The notes under the pieces are model-generated. The model did no database searches and had not been told where the DNA came from. It saw only the letters and a list, made by a program, of their open reading frames with translations. From contig JAIUNI010000001.1 of NCBI GenBank assembly GCA_020161935.1, positions 868,001 through 932,000 of the forward strand: a stretch of 64,000 nt of DNA, given 5' to 3'. The translations under genes and the position numbers were made by a program. This document shows, piece after piece, positions 62,714-64,000 of the stretch; the stretch's first letter is position 1; each line of letters begins with the position of its first letter. The DNA is from Chloroflexota bacterium. GTDB taxonomy: Bacteria; Chloroflexota; Anaerolineae; Aggregatilineales; Phototrophicaceae.

Positions 62714-63766
62714 ATGAGTGATAAACAGTCGCAGGTGATGGCGGCACTGAGCACGGTTATTGAACCTGAACTTCACCGGGATATTGTCTCGCTGGATATG
62801 GTTCGCAACTTGTCTATCGACGGCGATACGGCAAAGTTCACGATTGTGCTAACCACACCTGCATGTCCGCTAAAAAATGTGTTTGAAGATCGCTGCAACG
62901 CGGCGGTTATCGGGCATGTTGGCGGCATCAACAAGATCAACATTAGTTGGGATGCCCAAGTACCGACTGACCGTAAAATTCATGGGCGGTTAGATGTGCC
63001 GATGCGGAGCCTGATCGCGGTTTCGAGCGGTAAGGGCGGCGTGGGCAAGAGCACGGTGTCGACGAATTTGGCTGCGGCGCTGGCGGACGCTGGCGCGAAA
63101 GTCGGCCTGATTGATGGCGATATTCTCAACCCGAATTTGCCCACCATGACCGGCCTCGGTGTAGGACGGCCTAAGGTCGTGGACGGTAAAATGATCCCGA
63201 TGGAGGCTTATGGCTTTAAGGTCATGAGCACGGGCTTCTTAACGAATCCTGATAAGCCGATGATTCTGCGCGGGCCGATGCTGCACAGTGCGATTCGCCA
63301 GCTCTTTATGGATGTTAACTGGGGCAAACTCGATTATATGATTGTTGACCTGCCACCGGGAACGGGTGATGCGCCGCTTTCATTGGCGCAATCGTTCCCA
63401 TTAACCGGTGCGGTTATTGTGACGCAGCCGCAGGATGTCGCTGTTTCAGATGCGCTCCGCAGTATTGCGATGTTTGAGACACTCAACGTGCCTGTTTTGG
63501 GTGTGGTCGAAAATATGGCGGGGGACTTCTTTGGTACGGGCGGCGGTGAGAAGCTAGCCGAGGAACGCAGCGTGCCATTTTTGGGTCGTATTCCGCTCGA
63601 CGCAGAAGTTCGCAAGGGTGGCGATTATGGTCGTCCGATTGTGGTTACTCAACCGGAAAATCCGGCAGCGGTTGCTTTCCAAGAAATGGCGAAGACCATT
63701 GCAGCACGGGTTAGCGTGGTCATGCTGCAAACAAGTGATGTTATCCCCTTAAATGTAATCGGCTGA
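62714..63766 (+). CDS. mrp: Mrp/NBP35-type P-loop Fe-S carrier ATPase (NUBPL/Ind1-like)
   Basis: A 350-residue protein. Residues 1-95 are a MIP18/DUF59-type domain (VMAALSTVIEPELHRDIVSL). The P-loop ATPase follows with SSGKGGVGKSTVSTNLAAAL, switch region GLIDGDILNPNLP and DLPPGTGDAPLS. The family's CxxC is not visible, where many Mrp proteins have one near the C-terminus; here the region is ENMAGDFFGTGGGEKL, so cluster transfer by a shared CxxC is uncertain. In eukaryotes the relative NUBPL/Ind1 is needed to assemble complex I. Its place 190 bases after nuoI fits a role in maturing complex I, though with its own promoter. Confidence 0.88.
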   Translation: MSDKQSQVMAALSTVIEPELHRDIVSLDMVRNLSIDGDTAKFTIVLTTPACPLKNVFEDRCNAAVIGHVGGINKINISWDAQVPTDRKIHGRLDVPMRSLIAVSSGKGGVGKSTVSTNLAAALADAGAKVGLIDGDILNPNLPTMTGLGVGRPKVVDGKMIPMEAYGFKVMSTGFLTNPDKPMILRGPMLHSAIRQLFMDVNWGKLDYMIVDLPPGTGDAPLSLAQSFPLTGAVIVTQPQDVAVSDALRSIAMFETLNVPVLGVVENMAGDFFGTGGGEKLAEERSVPFLGRIPLDAEVRKGGDYGRPIVVTQPENPAAVAFQEMAKTIAARVSVVMLQTSDVIPLNVIG

Positions 63767-63781
63767 TAGATCGAGTTGGCT

Positions 63782-63812
63782 AAAGGCTCACGCAAACGAA
63801 ATGTGAGCCTTT
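63782..63812. terminator. Terminator between mrp and the final gene
   Basis: AAAGGCTCAC and GTGAGCCTTT form a perfect 10-base stem around an 11-base loop. The A/T ends suit termination from both sides. Confidence 0.8.
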
Positions 63813-64000
63813 AGTCATCCATCCCCAAGACGTGTATATCGTCACTGCTGCCCACCGGATTGTAGCGACCAATCAAAACGTAAAACAGAAAATTCAGCAC
63901 TGCGGCGATAATTAGTCCAAGTACGGCTTCGCCCCACGCGCCACGAATATTAATCAGCCACAGCAATACTAAGAGTACAAAAAACATTACAAACGAAACG
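63811..64000 (-). CDS. Small membrane protein, 3' part only
   Basis: Read on the minus strand from the window edge, the frame gives VSFVMFFVLLVLLWLINIRG, a loop AWGEA, a second membrane segment VLGLIIAAVLNFLFYVLIGR and the end YNPVGSSDDIHVLGMDD. Two membrane segments are visible. The 5' end is beyond the window, or begins at the ATG within it. No family recognised. Confidence 0.55.
   Translation of the reverse strand, partial: VSFVMFFVLLVLLWLINIRGAWGEAVLGLIIAAVLNFLFYVLIGRYNPVGSSDDIHVLGMDD

Overview
The window looks like chromosomal DNA of a Chloroflexota bacterium, most likely class Anaerolineae or a close relative. This is an inference from gene content and protein style, not from a marker search. 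The clues are Thr/Pro-rich LysM proteins, a membrane-anchored YvcK, many small membrane proteins with zinc ribbons, a MoxR/Bat operon and moderate GC. I see no rRNA, tRNA, CRISPR array, phage genes or transposase.

Layout. 1-7.8 kb: the 5' end of a GNAT acetyltransferase, then a plus-strand run with a spermidine-synthase-like membrane protein, a DUF1461 (Lit-like) protein, yvcK, pgk, tpiA and a membrane protein with a repetitive Pro-rich, acidic tail. 7.8-12 kb: upp with a WecA/MraY-like transferase (minus), facing ruvB, DUF2905 and queA. 12-14 kb: a gene-poor island of hairpin repeats and half of a mosaic repeat, holding a small SnoaL-like gene. 14-17 kb: rplU-rpmA-rpmE (the last fused to an alpha-CTD-like domain), tdk and a His-rich membrane protein. 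17-22 kb (minus): LysM envelope proteins, DUF192, a truncated GH31 and a response regulator. 22-24 kb: sucCD. 24-33 kb (minus): a complete MoxR/DUF58/Bat operon, small membrane proteins and a Nudix gene. 33-36.5 kb: a ParB/SbnI-like protein, an ACT protein, an unknown beta protein, a tail-anchored JAMM peptidase and a prepilin peptidase. 36.5-37.9 kb: the second repeat island, inverted relative to the first. 38-43 kb: cysteine desulfurase-mnmA (minus), then eno-pyk. 43-50 kb: radC, yebC-ruvC-ruvA-thyX and assorted envelope genes. 50-58.6 kb: a duplicated periplasmic binding protein, a DinG-type helicase, a histidine kinase and an aldehyde dehydrogenase. 58.6-64 kb: iscX-nuoB-nuoCD-nuoI and mrp.

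Themes. Lower glycolysis (pgk, tpiA, eno, pyk) and succinyl-CoA synthetase give central carbon flow. All three RuvABC components are present at two loci. The cysteine desulfurase probably feeds sulfur to MnmA. Complex I subunits NuoB and NuoI end in the same 20-residue basic peptide, and their cluster carries two iron-sulfur assembly factors (IscX, Mrp/NUBPL-like). This is the strongest candidate here for an undescribed system: a tag-based maturation or docking module for the Fe-S subunits of complex I. The second is the pair of inverted mosaic repeats, with families of palindromic repeats, that bracket about 23 kb.
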